A stretch of 64,000 nt of DNA from Phytophthora quininea. Its lineage: Eukaryota > Oomycota > Peronosporomycetes > Peronosporales > Peronosporaceae. Below the pieces are notes generated by a model that saw only the letters and a program-made list of their open reading frames with translations, was not told the DNA's origin and searched no databases. The translations under genes and the position numbers were made by a program. This document shows positions 32,981 through 43,930 of the stretch, in pieces. Position 1 is the first letter of the stretch. Each line of letters starts with the position of its first letter. The stretch is taken from positions 434,001 to 498,000 of the forward strand of contig JAAVTG010000672.1 of the NCBI GenBank assembly GCA_011947345.1, in the 5' to 3' direction.

Positions 32981-35900
32981 ATGCCAACCACGCCCAAAGA
33001 CTCGATGGGGCCCACGATCGGGTACGACAGCGGCAAGATGCTCATGGCGGAAGGGCCTCTCGCGCTGCACAACCACGTGGCCTCCCGCATGGAGAAGGCG
33101 CTCGGACAGCCACTCCCGCAGATGGAGGTGCGTTTCAAGGACGTGTCCGTCTCGGCCGACATTGTGGTCAAGGACGCCACCGACATCAAGACGGAGCTGC
33201 CCACGCTGATCAACGTGATGCGCACCTCGTTCCGTGAGCTGCGTTCGAGCAAGCACGTGGTCAAGAAGCAGATCCTGAGGAACGTCAGCGGCGTCTTCAA
33301 ACCGGGCACCATCACGCTCGTGCTGGGCCAGCCCGGCTCGGGCAAGTCGTCGCTCATGAAGCTGCTGAGTGGCCGCTTCCCCGAGGAGAAGAACATCACG
33401 ATGGAAGGTGACGTGACGTACAACGGCACGCCCGCCATGGAACTACTCAACCGGTTGCCGCAGCTCGTGTCATACGTGACGCAGCGCGACAAGCACTACC
33501 CGACGTTGACCGTCAAGGAGACGCTCGAGTTCGCGCACGCTTGCGGCGGAGGGTCTGCCCAAGGAATTCGAGCACAACCTCATTAATGGATCGCCCGAGG
33601 AAAACGAGGCGGCGCTTGAGGCGGCCCGAGCCATGTTCAAGCACTACCCGGACATCGTCATCCAGCAGCTTGGTCTCGACAACTGCCAGAACACCATCGT
33701 GGGTAACGCCATGCTGCGTGGTGTTTCCGGTGGTGAACGCAAGCGCGTGACCACGGGCGAGATGGAGTTCGGCAACAAATACGTCATGATGATGGACGAG
33801 ATCAGCACGGGCTTGGACAGCGCCGCCACCTACGACATCATCGCGACGCAGCGCAGTCTGGCCAAGAAGTTCCGCAAGACGGTGGTGATCTCGCTGCTGC
33901 AGCCATCGCCGGAAGTCTTTGAACTCTTTGACAACGTCGTCATCATGAACGAAGGCTACATGATGTACAACGGCCCGCGCACGGAAGCTCTCGGCTACTT
34001 TGAGAGTCTGGGCTTCAAGTGTCCTCCACGACGAGATGTGGCCGACTTCCTGTTGGATCTCGGACGAACAAGCAGTACCAGTACGAAGTGGATGTGGCCC
34101 CCGGATTGCGATCCCCCAAACCCCGCCGAGTTTGCAGACACCTTCCAGCGCTCGTCAATATACCGGCAAATTGCGGAAAACCTCAACGAGGCTGTGCACC
34201 CGAGTCTGATTCAAGACAAGCAGGCGTACATCGATGCCAAGCCGGAATTCCACCAGAACTTTTTCGAGAGCACTGCGCTGCTGATGAAGCGCCAGATCAC
34301 AGTGACGAGACGTGAGTCGGCGGCACTTATCGGGCGCTTGGTCATGAACACTGTCATGGGCTTGATGTACTCGAGCGTCTTCTACCAGATCAAACCCACG
34401 AATGCTCAGCTGGTCATGGGAGTCATCTTCGCGTCCGTGTTGTGCCTGTCGTTGGGCCAGTCAGCCCAAATCCCGACCGTCATGGAAGCGCGTGAGGTGT
34501 TTTACAAGCAGCGAGGCGCCAACTTCTTCCGAACGGCGTCGTACGTTCTCTCCAGCTCGGCGAGTCAATTCCCTCCGATCGTTTTGGAGAGTGTTGTCTT
34601 TGGCTCGATCGTGTACTGGATGTGCGGCTTTGTGGATACGATCGGAGCGTACTTCCTGTTCATTTTGACGCTCATCTTGACGAATGTGGCGTTCACGGCC
34701 TTCTTCTTCTTTTTGGCGTCGGCGTCACCGAATTTCAACATTGCCAACCCGATCTCCAGCGTCTCGATCCTGTTCTTCATCCTGTTCGGAGGCTTCGTGA
34801 TCACCAAGGAGCAGATCCCGGACTACTTGATCTGGGTCTACTGGATCAATCCCATCGCGTGGTGTGTGCGAGCTCTTGCTGTCAACCAGTACCGCGACTC
34901 GAGCTTCGACACGTGCGAGTACGGCGGGATCAACTTCTGCGAGAACTACAACCAGACCATGGGCGACTACGCCCTGAGCACGTTCGAAGTCCCGAATGCG
35001 AAGTATTGGCTCTGGTACGGCATGGCCTACATGGCGGCAGCATACGTCTTCTTCATGTTCCTGTCATATCTCGCTCTGGAGTACCACCGATACGAAAGCC
35101 CTGAGAACGTGGTACTCGACGGAGACAACTATGACGATGCCTCCGACGGATACAGTCTCAGCCGTACCCCGCGCAGCTCCCCAACGGAAGGCGATGCAAT
35201 CCTCGAGGTGGAAGCCAAGGAACGACACTTCGTGCCGGTCACGATCGCGTTCAAGGACCTCTGGTACACCGTCCCCGACCCGACCAACCCCAAAGAAACC
35301 ATCGACTTGCTCAAGGGTATCAGCGGATATGCACTACCTGGCACGATGACTGCGCTCATGGGCTCCTCGGGTGCTGGTAAGACGACACTGATGGACGTGA
35401 TCGCTGGGCGCAAGACCGGCGGTAAAATTCGCGGCGAGATTCTGCTCAACGGCTACCCCGCTACAGACTTGGCCATCCGCCGCTCCACGGGCTACTGCGA
35501 GCAGATGGATATCCACTCGGAGTCGTCGACAATCCGTGAGGCTCTGATGTTTAGTGCCTTCCTGCGTCAAGGTGCCGATATTCCCGACAGCTACAAGTAC
35601 GACTCGGTCAATGAGTGCCTCGAGTTACTAGACCTGAACCCGATCGCCGACCAAATCATCCGCGGCAGCTCGGTGGAGCAGATGAAGCGCTTGACGATCG
35701 GTGTGGAGCTGGCCGCGCAGCCCAGCGTGATCTTCTTGGACGAACCGACGAGCGGTCTTGATGCTCGCTCGGCTAAAGTCATCATGGACGGTGTGCGTAA
35801 GGTGGCCAACACTGGCCGCACCATTGTGTGCACGATCCACCAGCCGTCATCAGCGGTGTTCCGTGTGTTCGACAACTTGCTACTGTTGAAGCGCGGCGGT

Positions 35901-37058
35901 GAGACTGTGTTTGCTGGTGAGCTGGGTAAGCACGCACACAAGATGATTGAGTACTTTGAGGCGATTCCTGGAGTGACAAAGCTGCAGGACAACTACAACC
36001 CTGCGACGTGGATGTTGGAGGTGATCGGCGCCGGCGTGGGCAACAGCAACGGCGACAAGACGGACTTTGTGGAGCTTTTCAAGTCGAGTGGCGAGTTCCA
36101 GTATTTGCAGGCGAACTTGGACCGCGATGGAGTGACTCGCCCTTCGGAGTCGCTACCTGAGCTGCAGTACGGCGACAAGCGTGCGGCGACGGACTACACG
36201 CAGATGGTGTTCTTGCTGCAGCGCTTCTCCAACATGTACTGGCGCACGGCGTCGTACAACTTGACGCGGTTCTTCGTGTCGTTTGTGCTGGGAATCGTCT
36301 TCGGTATCACGTATCTTGACGCGTCGTACACGTCTTACTCCGGCATCAACTCTGGTATGGGTATGATGTACTTGGCGACTGCGTTCCTCGGTATTGTGTC
36401 TTTCAACAGTATTCTGCCGATTGCTGCTGAGGAACGCGCTGTCTTTTACCGCGAGCGAGCTGCGCAGACGTACAACGCCTTCTGGTACTTCTTCGGCTCG
36501 AGTGTGATGGAGATCCCGTACGTGTTCCTGGCGATTCTGCTCTTCATGGCAACCTTCTACCCCATGGTGGGCTTCACTGGCTTCGGAGCATTCCTGACCT
36601 TTTGGTTGGTCGTCTCTCTGCACGTGCTGCTGCAAGCCTACATTGGCGAGTTCATGGTCTACCTGATGCCGAACGTCGAAGTAACGGAGATCCTCGGAAT
36701 GTTGATGCAGATGATCTTCCTCCTGTTCATGGGCTTCAGTCCGCCGGCTGAGTCGATCCCTACGGGCTACAAGTGGCTGTACCACATCACGCCGCAGAAG
36801 TACACACTGGGGGCCTTGTCGACGATTGTGTTTGGAGACTGCCCGAACGAAGGAGGCAGTGACGTCGGATGCAAGCAGATGACCAACATCCCGCCGTCGC
36901 TACAAGCTGGCATCACCGTGAAGGAATACCTCGAGAGCAACTTCTTGATGAAGCACAGTCAGATCTGGAGGAACTGCGCCATCCTGGTCGGATTCGTGGT
37001 TTTCTTCCGCATCCTGACCATCCTTGCAATGCGCTTCGTCAACCACCAGAAGAGATAG
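32981..37058 (+). CDS. PDR-type ABC transporter (ABCG, full-size), copy C
   Basis: This is the best preserved of the three copies. A single frame runs from 33633 to 37058 (1141 codons) and covers the end of NBD1 (VSGGERKR, MMMDEISTGLDSA), TMD1, NBD2 (GSSGAGKTT, VEQMKRLTIGVELAAQ, FLDEPTSGLD) and TMD2 to FVNHQKR. The N-terminal 200 codons with Walker A GQPGSGKSS are in another frame because of the G run near 33550. A stretch of about 20 codons near 34063-34120 is out of frame between two compensating indels (after LLDLG). It differs from A and B at scattered mostly silent sites in the second half. It could be functional if the breaks are sequencing errors. It exports unknown, probably hydrophobic, compounds across the plasma membrane. 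Confidence 0.85.
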
Positions 37059-37120
37059 ACCATTCATTGTAGCAACAAGGAATGGGCTTCCTACAATACA
37101 ACTTTCTTTGTATACACATT

Positions 37121-38624
37121 TTATCTATCGCCTTGATGAACAACTCCAAGCCCTGACTCCACGTCGACACCCGCCTGCACGATTCCGCGTCCTCATTGAC
37201 TCGTCCGAAGCTAGGCATCACCGCCGCTGCTACAACCGTTAAAAGTCCGCCGAAAAGCCAGCACAGCGAGGGCACTGACATGACCCACACGTTGAACATT
37301 TGAGGGTACAAGTAAAATCCGCCGACCGCAGCAGCACGACTAACACCGACGGCGTAGCCCACTCCTCGAGCACGTCGATACGTCTTGAAATGCTCAGGAC
37401 TGCAAGCGAGAACGCAGCTCCAACAACCGGATAGGGACGCAGTCACTAGAACGGTCGAGGTGATGACCCACGCACGCGACCAAGGCACGTAGCTTAGAAC
37501 CACGGAGATGATAGCAGCCGACGCGGCAAAGACTGCGAACGAGCGCTGCCGACCACAGCTATCTAGAATCGTTGCAGCTAGCAATGATCCCAACACTTGA
37601 GCAACATTCAGCACCGCAACTGTACCCCAACTTGCAAACATGTTGTAGCCGTTCAAGCTGATCACCGTCGGTACGTAGATCCCCAATGCGTAAGACGACA
37701 GCGTTACGATGATCCACAATGTCCATACAGCTAGCGGGTGGGTGAACTTCTTGAAAATGGAGGTCTTGGTCGGAGAAGTTGGCGTCGTCAACGTTGAGGT
37801 CGATACCAAGGCAGTTTTCATCTCGTTTGCCGTCTGCACGTCGTCACACAGTACACGGAGGCCCTGAAGTCCATGCGAACGCTCGATTCTTTCGATGACG
37901 ACCTGAGCGTCGTCGGTCCGTCCAACGTTAGCAAGCCAGCGCGGGGACTCTGGGATCGTGAAACGAAGCACCCCACCGTAGAGTGCAAATCCACACACCA
38001 CCAGATACGTTGTGCGCCATTCCAGTCGTGGCGCCACTGCGAAGGAGAGAACCAGTCCGATCAGGCCACCGATACCCGTGAAAGCGTCCAAAAGCGCGAT
38101 CATTCTACCCGACATTGACGCCGGGCTCAATTCGTGGACCAGCACCGTGGTGGTAGTGATCTGTCCGCCGAGACCCAGACCAGTGACGACGTGACCGACG
38201 ATCAGCATGTACTCTGCGTTGGTTCGTGATGAAATTGCGAGGCCTCCAAGTGAGAGCGCCATCGCGATCAGGAGAGAGAGCCGTCGCCCGAATGAGTCCG
38301 CAACGTGACCGAAGATTGGTCCGCCCGCCACAGCTCCCATGAACACGCTGGCTCCGACGATTTCGAGTACAGAGTCCCCATTCCGATATCATTGGCAACC
38401 AGCACCCTCGTGAAGATAAATAGCACGGCTTCGGATGCTTGAACAGCCCAACTGAGGCCAACCAACAGGAGAAGTCGGACGTAGAACCATGAGAGGCGAG
38501 GTTGTAGGGCGTCGAGTCGTTGACTAACGCTGCAGTCGAGTGTCACAGACTTGCGCGGAGAAGCTGGAGGAGTCCCATTGCTGGAGTGTGTTGCGACTGG
38601 AGATTCGACCACTTGGTACCCCAT
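37121..38624 (-). CDS. MFS transporter with intact 5' end, copy C
   Basis: The only copy with its native start. The ATG at 38624 (MGYQVVESPVATHSSNG) lies 16 bp downstream of a core promoter on the minus strand. The product is a twelve-segment MFS carrier with GHVADSFGRR and PESPRWL. One G is missing near 38371 and one C near 37172. With these counted back the gene is 502 codons and ends VVHQGDR as in copy A. As given, the second shift runs the frame over the normal stop into the 3' end of the convergent ABC gene. It is the closest to the ancestral gene of the array. The substrate is not known, and the family carries organic ions and small metabolites. Confidence 0.8.
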
Positions 38625-38639
38625 GCTGCTTTTCAGGAT

Positions 38640-38655
38640 GGAATTGGAAAGTGGC
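38640..38655 (-). promoter_or_regulatory. Core promoter of MFS copy C
   Basis: GCCACTTTCCAATTCC on the minus strand matches the Inr+FPR pattern and lies just before the ATG at 38624. Copies A and B lost this region at the duplication joint. Confidence 0.5.
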
Positions 38656-38866
38656 AGTTCAGGTCGCGCTAGACCGACATTGGACACGGGTCGACGGACG
38701 GTACAAGAGTTTGCGTGCAGATCTGGACAAGCTCATATCGTACAGGTGATCTTTGTCTTCATCATCAAATCCATTCAGTAGCGATGTGGTGCGACAAAGA
38801 CTTCGTGAACGAGTTGTTGTGTGTTCCGAAGCAGATGGCAAGACCCTCCTAATCCGCTAATAAATC

Positions 38867-40411
38867 TTAAAACTGGTGGGTTTCCTTGTCCAGCTCTGCA
38901 TTGCGCGCCACTTCGAGCTCCGGTTCAGTGTCTTGACGGTTTTTACCAACGAGTGGATGGTCTTCAGCTTCGACACCCGACTCCAAATCGGTCTTGAGCT
39001 CTTCGCTGCTTTCGTGAGGCGATGGATTAAAGCCGTACGGCACCACAACGCCCAGCACGACAGCAGCTAGCAGTCCGGCAAAGACCCACGTAATCGTTGC
39101 ACCGACATCAACCACACGCCAAACATGTGCGGGTACAGCAGCGATCCACCAGCAGCTCCGAGGCGACTGAATCCGAATGCGTAGGATATTCCTCGGGCAC
39201 GGACTGCTGTCGGGAAATGCTCGGGGTGTACGTTAATACACAGCTCCAACTACCCGCCAGCAAAGCGGACACGGAGCAGGTCCCAACGATCACCACGGTA
39301 CGGTACCAAGGCGCGTAGCTCAGCAGCACTGAGACTATCGACACCAACGTCGCAAACCAAGCCAGTGACTTCTTGCGGCCGTGTGTCTCGAGTGTCGATG
39401 CAGCCACAACGCACCCAACCACCTGAGCTGCATGAATCAATGCGATTGTGGTCCAACCTTCGTACATGTTGAAGCCGGAAGTGCTGATGAGCGTCGGCAC
39501 ATACACCCCCAACGCATACGACGACATTGCCATCACAATCCACAGTGTCCACAACACCAGCGTGTGTGCTGTGGTCTTGCCAAGTGACGATACCTTGATC
39601 AGAGACACACTCGATTGTAAAGCCATAGGTGTTGGGGCCTCGTGCTTCTTGACGTTGAGGTACCGCGGCACCTTCCCGTGCGCGTGTTCCAGCTTCTCCA
39701 CTGCTGCCAGAGCCTCGTCCACTCGACCCACACTCGCCAGCCAGCGAGGTGACTCGGGGATGCCGAAACGCAGCACACCCGCGTACAACACGCACCCGCA
39801 GATGGCCAAGTACGTGACTCTCCAGCCGAGCTGCGGGGCCAACCCGAAAGCCAACGCCACCCCCACGACGCCGCCGATCCCCGTGAACGCTTCGAGCAGC
39901 GCCACCACTCGACCCCGCATCTTTCTGGGGGCAACTCCTGCACCAACACCGTGGCGGCCGGCAGTTCCCCGCCCAGGCCAATGCCCGCAACGATTCTGGC
40001 GGCGATCACGTGGTAGTCTCGTTGGGCGACGGCCGAGAGCGCCAACCCCGCCAATGACAGTGTCATGGCCAACAGCAGAGCCAACCGCCGACCCCGAGCG
40101 TCGGCGATGAATCCGAAGAGCGGTCCGCCGAGTGCCGACCCCAGGAAGACTCCGACGCCCAGCGCTTCGAGCGCGTATGTCCCCATGCCGACATTGTGCG
40201 CCACAAGGCGCCGCGTGAAGGTGAAAAGCACGAGCTCTGCGGCGTGCACGGCCCAGCTGACGCCGGTAAGCAGCAGCAGGCGGATGTAGAACCACGAGAG
40301 GCGGTCGTCCAGCGCATCCAGACGGCTATCGACGGTGTCTAACTGCACCGAAGAGACCTGACAGGAGTCTGGAGCAGATCGCCCCGGCGACTTGACCGCG
40401 CACGTTGTCAT
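38867..40411 (-). CDS. MFS transporter, second paralogue, frameshifted
   Basis: A twelve-segment MFS carrier of the same family as the triplicated gene (RLDALDDRLSWFYIRLLLL near the N-terminus, GFIADARGRR, GIPESPRWLASVGR). The ATG at 40411 (MTTCAVKSPGRS) is chosen as the first in-frame start. The frame breaks at 39932 (one C lost from GGCCAAC on the plus strand), near 39224 (GGGG, one G lost) and near 39099 (one G lost). Counting these back gives 516 codons. The 5' part up to AHGKV is nearly identical to the gene at 42465 on the other strand, while the 3' half is much more diverged. The C-terminal tail is acidic (EELKTDLESGVEAED). Confidence 0.75.
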
Positions 40412-41195
40412 CACGGATGCTGTAGGGAAATGCGGAAACCTTGCAGACGTTAACTGTACCACGAGACGTTGCGGTAGTCGCAGCGTTTTTCCTCGAGCCC
40501 GTTGGACAGTTTGGAGAGCTCGGCATGCATCGGGAACATTGTGGGTTCCGGATAGACTTTGAAAAGCGCGTGGGGGGGCAGAAGCCCCGCTGAATCTCGT
40601 GATGCGGTAGGAGCTGGCTGGTCAGAGATGAGTGTTATTTAATAGAGCTTGGCGGTATGTACAGCATGGTCGGTCATCATCATCGTGATGACGAGGAAGC
40701 GGCTCTTCTCTGCTAGCGCCCGACCTTGATTTTCGTGCAAAGCTCCGGAGAAGGCTGGCAAAATGTCTCCAAGCCCTTGTCCGACTTCCGTCGCCGACAG
40801 TCGAACAGGCTGGGCTCGAAACGATCGTTGTTTATGCGGGATATCGCCACTGTGGTGCCTCAACGATTTTAATCGGGCATGATGGCGAACAGCCTAGTGG
40901 TGTCGCAACGCTGAAGGTTTTCGCCCGCCTTCCGCGTAAGCCGCCAACCGCGCAATCACAAGGAGGCTCCAGTCGCGCTGATTATGAGAGGCTTGACCGC
41001 TGTCCAACGTTACTAGTGCTGTGCAAGACCGACCAGCAGTTGAGCCGATCCTAAATGACTTATCGTCGGGCTAAGTAATCTGTCCAACGCCTCATCCATG
41101 GACCAACAACTTGTTGGCAGCAACCCAGTCCAATCGAGCGACGCAGCTTCCCACTTCCCGTCGCATTCTGCCCCCTCTGCACGCAGATTCACTTT
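40412..41195. other. Intergenic region between divergent genes
   Basis: No gene is recognised. It separates the start of the minus-strand MFS gene from the promoter of the phosphoesterase and should hold both upstream control regions. A CAT repeat run (TCATCATCATCGTGATGACGA, partly palindromic) occurs near 40675-40695. Confidence 0.4.
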
Positions 41196-41211
41196 GCATC
41201 ATTCCCCAACG
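41196..41211 (+). promoter_or_regulatory. Core promoter candidate of the phosphoesterase gene
   Basis: GCATCATTCCCCAACG follows the initiator pattern with a weaker flanking part, 23 bp before the ATG at 41234. Confidence 0.4.
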
Positions 41212-41233
41212 TGCTCGCTACCCCGCCGACGCC

Positions 41234-42326
41234 ATGAGACTCGTACAGTACTTGGCGCTCTTCGGTCTACCAGCCGCAGTGGCGCGTGCCGACAGACCGC
41301 CGATTCAGGCTCGCAATAGCTCCGGCGGCTCGCTCGTGTTCAAAATCCTGCAGTTGGCGGACCTGCACGTTACCGGCATCCCCACGGTCGGCTGCGGCAC
41401 CAGCGTGCCCAGCGGCATGACCAGCCAGGAGTGCAATGAATCGCTGACCTATGCCTTCGTGGAGCAACTGCTGGATGTCGAGGAGCCCGACTTCATCGCC
41501 TTCACAGGAGACAACGTGCAGGTCTACGGGCCGAGCACTCACCAGCGCGCCATCGACGCCGTGACCAAAGCAGCAGAGCAGCGCAGCATCCCCTATGGCA
41601 TGGTTTTTGGCAACCACGACCAAGAAGGAGATTTTCCTAGAGAGAAATCGTCGAAATGGTGTCGGAGAAGAAGCACTCGTACACCATCAGCGGACCGGAG
41701 ACCGTCGACGGGGTGGGCAACTATATGCTGAACGTGACGGCCCCGGTGTCTGGTTCTTGGGGAGACGAAGGCGACAGTGTGTTCGCATGTACTTCCTGGA
41801 CTCGGGAGCTGAAGCATTGACGGAGAAATACCCGTACGTCTTCTCCGAGTACGATTGGATCAAGCAGAGCCAGATCGACTTCTATCGACAGCTCTCAGAG
41901 ACAGGTCGGGCCGATAGACACCTCAGCGCCGACTCGGTGCTGCCAGCCGTCATGTTCTTCCACATTCCGCTGGTTGAGTTCGCGTACTCGAACGGGTGCA
42001 CCGGCGAGAAGAACGAGTGGGTACACGACCAAGGAATGAACCTGCGGCTGCTGTCGACACTGTCGGAGATGAACGAGGTTAAGGCGGCGTTCGTAGGCCA
42101 CGACCACGTCAACGAGTACTGCTGTCCGGTCAAGGGCGTGCAGCTCTGCTACGGAGGCGGCACTGGCTTTGGTCGTGCGTATGGAGCCGCCGACTTCTCC
42201 CGCAGAGCTCGAGTGATCGAGTGGACAGTAGATAGCAATGAACGCCACGAGATCCGCAGCTGGAAGCGGCACTACGACGATATCAACACCAAGCACAGCG
42301 AGGAGGTGCTCTACTCCGAGCTGTAG
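41234..42326 (+). CDS. Secreted calcineurin-like metallophosphoesterase
   Basis: A metal-dependent phosphatase of the calcineurin-like family, similar in layout to the purple-acid-phosphatase-28/Sia1 type. A signal peptide is visible at residues 1-19 (MRLVQYLALFGLPAAVARA). Metal-binding motifs are in order: DLH (D43, H45), GDN (D93, N94), GNHD (127-129) and, near the C-terminus, FVGHDHVNEY. The frame breaks near 41643 (GAGGAAATC reduced to GAGAAATC) and near 41784 (TTCCGC reduced to TTCGC). With both counted back it is 364 residues and every motif is in one frame. It probably acts outside the cell or in the secretory path on phosphate esters. The substrate is not readable. Confidence 0.8.
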
Positions 42327-42464
42327 GGACCATGTAGAACATAGCAACACATTATCAACAGAGCATGAGGAACCACCAAATCTCCGTGGAATCTGAGAGA
42401 TTCCAAGGTCTCATCTTCGAACAGCAAAGTCTGCATTACAAGCTTCACGCTGGATAAGACGGAG

Positions 42465-43866
42465 ATGAAGAGCAGCGTCGATAGCCGTCTGGATGCGCTG
42501 GACGACCGCCTCTCGTGGTTCTACATCCGCCTGCTGCTGCTTACCGGCGTCAGCTGGGCCGTGCACGCCGCAGAGCTCGTGCTCTTCACCTTCACGCGGC
42601 GCCTTGTGGCGCACAATGTCGGCATGGGGACATACGCGCTCGAAGCGCTGGGCGTCGGAGTCTTCCTGGGGTCGGCACTCGGCGGACCGCTCTTCGGATT
42701 CATCGCCGACGCTCGGGGTCGGCGGTTGGCTCTGCTGTTGGCCATGACACTGTCATTGGCGGGGTTGGCGCTCTCGGCCGTCGCCCAACGAGACTACCAC
42801 GTGATCGCCGCCAGAATCGTTGCGGGCATTGGCCTGGGCGGGGAACTGCCGGCCGCCACGGTGTTGGTGCAGGAGTTGGCCCCCAGAAAGATGCAGGGTC
42901 GAGTGGTGGCGCTGCTCGAAGCGTTCACGGGGATCGGCGGCGTCGTGGGGGTGGCGTTGGCTTTCGGGTTGGCCCCGCAGCTCGGCTGGAGAGTCACGTA
43001 CTTGGCCATCTGCGGGTGTGTTGTACGCGGGTGTGCTGCGTTTTGGCATCCCCGAGTCACCTCGCTGGCTGGCGAGTGTGGGTCGAGTGGACGAGGCTCT
43101 GGCAGCAGTGGAGAAGCTGGAGCACGCGCACGGGAAGGTGCTACTCCACGACAAGCACGGAAAAACAATGGCGACTCGTTCGGAATTCGCTGGTGGTGTG
43201 AAGTTGTGGGTATTTGAGCGGCCTATGGCTATGTTGTGGGCACTCTGGATCGTGGCGTCCGTGTCGTCGTATGCGTTGGCAGTGTACGTGCCAACTCTGA
43301 TCAGCCTTTGGGGCTTCAACATATTCGAACACTGGAGCACGAAGAGCTTGTTGTCTTTCGCACAAGCTGGCGGTTGCGTGATGGTGTCGAGTTTATTGGA
43401 TACCTGTGGGCCAAAGACGGCCTTGTTGAGTTTCTCGACCTCCAGTGCAGTGACAGCCGTGATGTTAAGCCACTTGCCGTGGCTTTCTATCAATGTGGTT
43501 GTCTGTACTTGCGCTGTGGCTGCTTTGACTGCTGGATGCTGGAGCTGTGTGTTGGTATTCACTGCGAATTGTTTTTCAACGGAAGTTCGTGGACGTGGAG
43601 TTGGATACGCCTTCGGAGCTAGTCGGCTGAGCTCTGTTGGAGGCGGTTTGTTGTACCCGCACATGTTCAACGTGTGGCTCATGACGGTGCCGATGATCAC
43701 GTGGATATTTGCCGCGCTGTTGGTTCTGGTGGTGACTGGAACTGTGCTTGTCGTCGATCCGATTCACGAAGAGAATGGCGCTAACAACATGCGAGATACG
43801 AAGACTTACGGCTCCTTCTTCCTAGAACTGGACCATGAAGATAAGCTGCCGCTTCTTTCAAGCTAG
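42465..43866 (+). CDS. MFS transporter, third paralogue, frameshifted
   Basis: The ATG at 42465 opens MKSSVDSRLDALDDRLSWF. Twelve membrane segments are expected, with GFIADARGRR, GIPESPRWLASVGR and RGVGYAFGASRLSSVGGG late in the protein. Two bases are missing near 43018 (GGTGTGTTG against GGTGCGTGTTG in the paralogue), and counting them back gives 467 residues. The first 665 bp are nearly identical to the minus-strand paralogue at 39668-40334. After AHGKV the two proteins share only part of their residues. The C-terminal tail is acidic and ends KLPLLSS, a possible dileucine sorting signal. Confidence 0.75.
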
Positions 43867-43930
43867 AAGTACTACACAAGACGTACCATAAAATACCATG
43901 TATTGATGAAGTTGTTCCCGATAAACCAGA

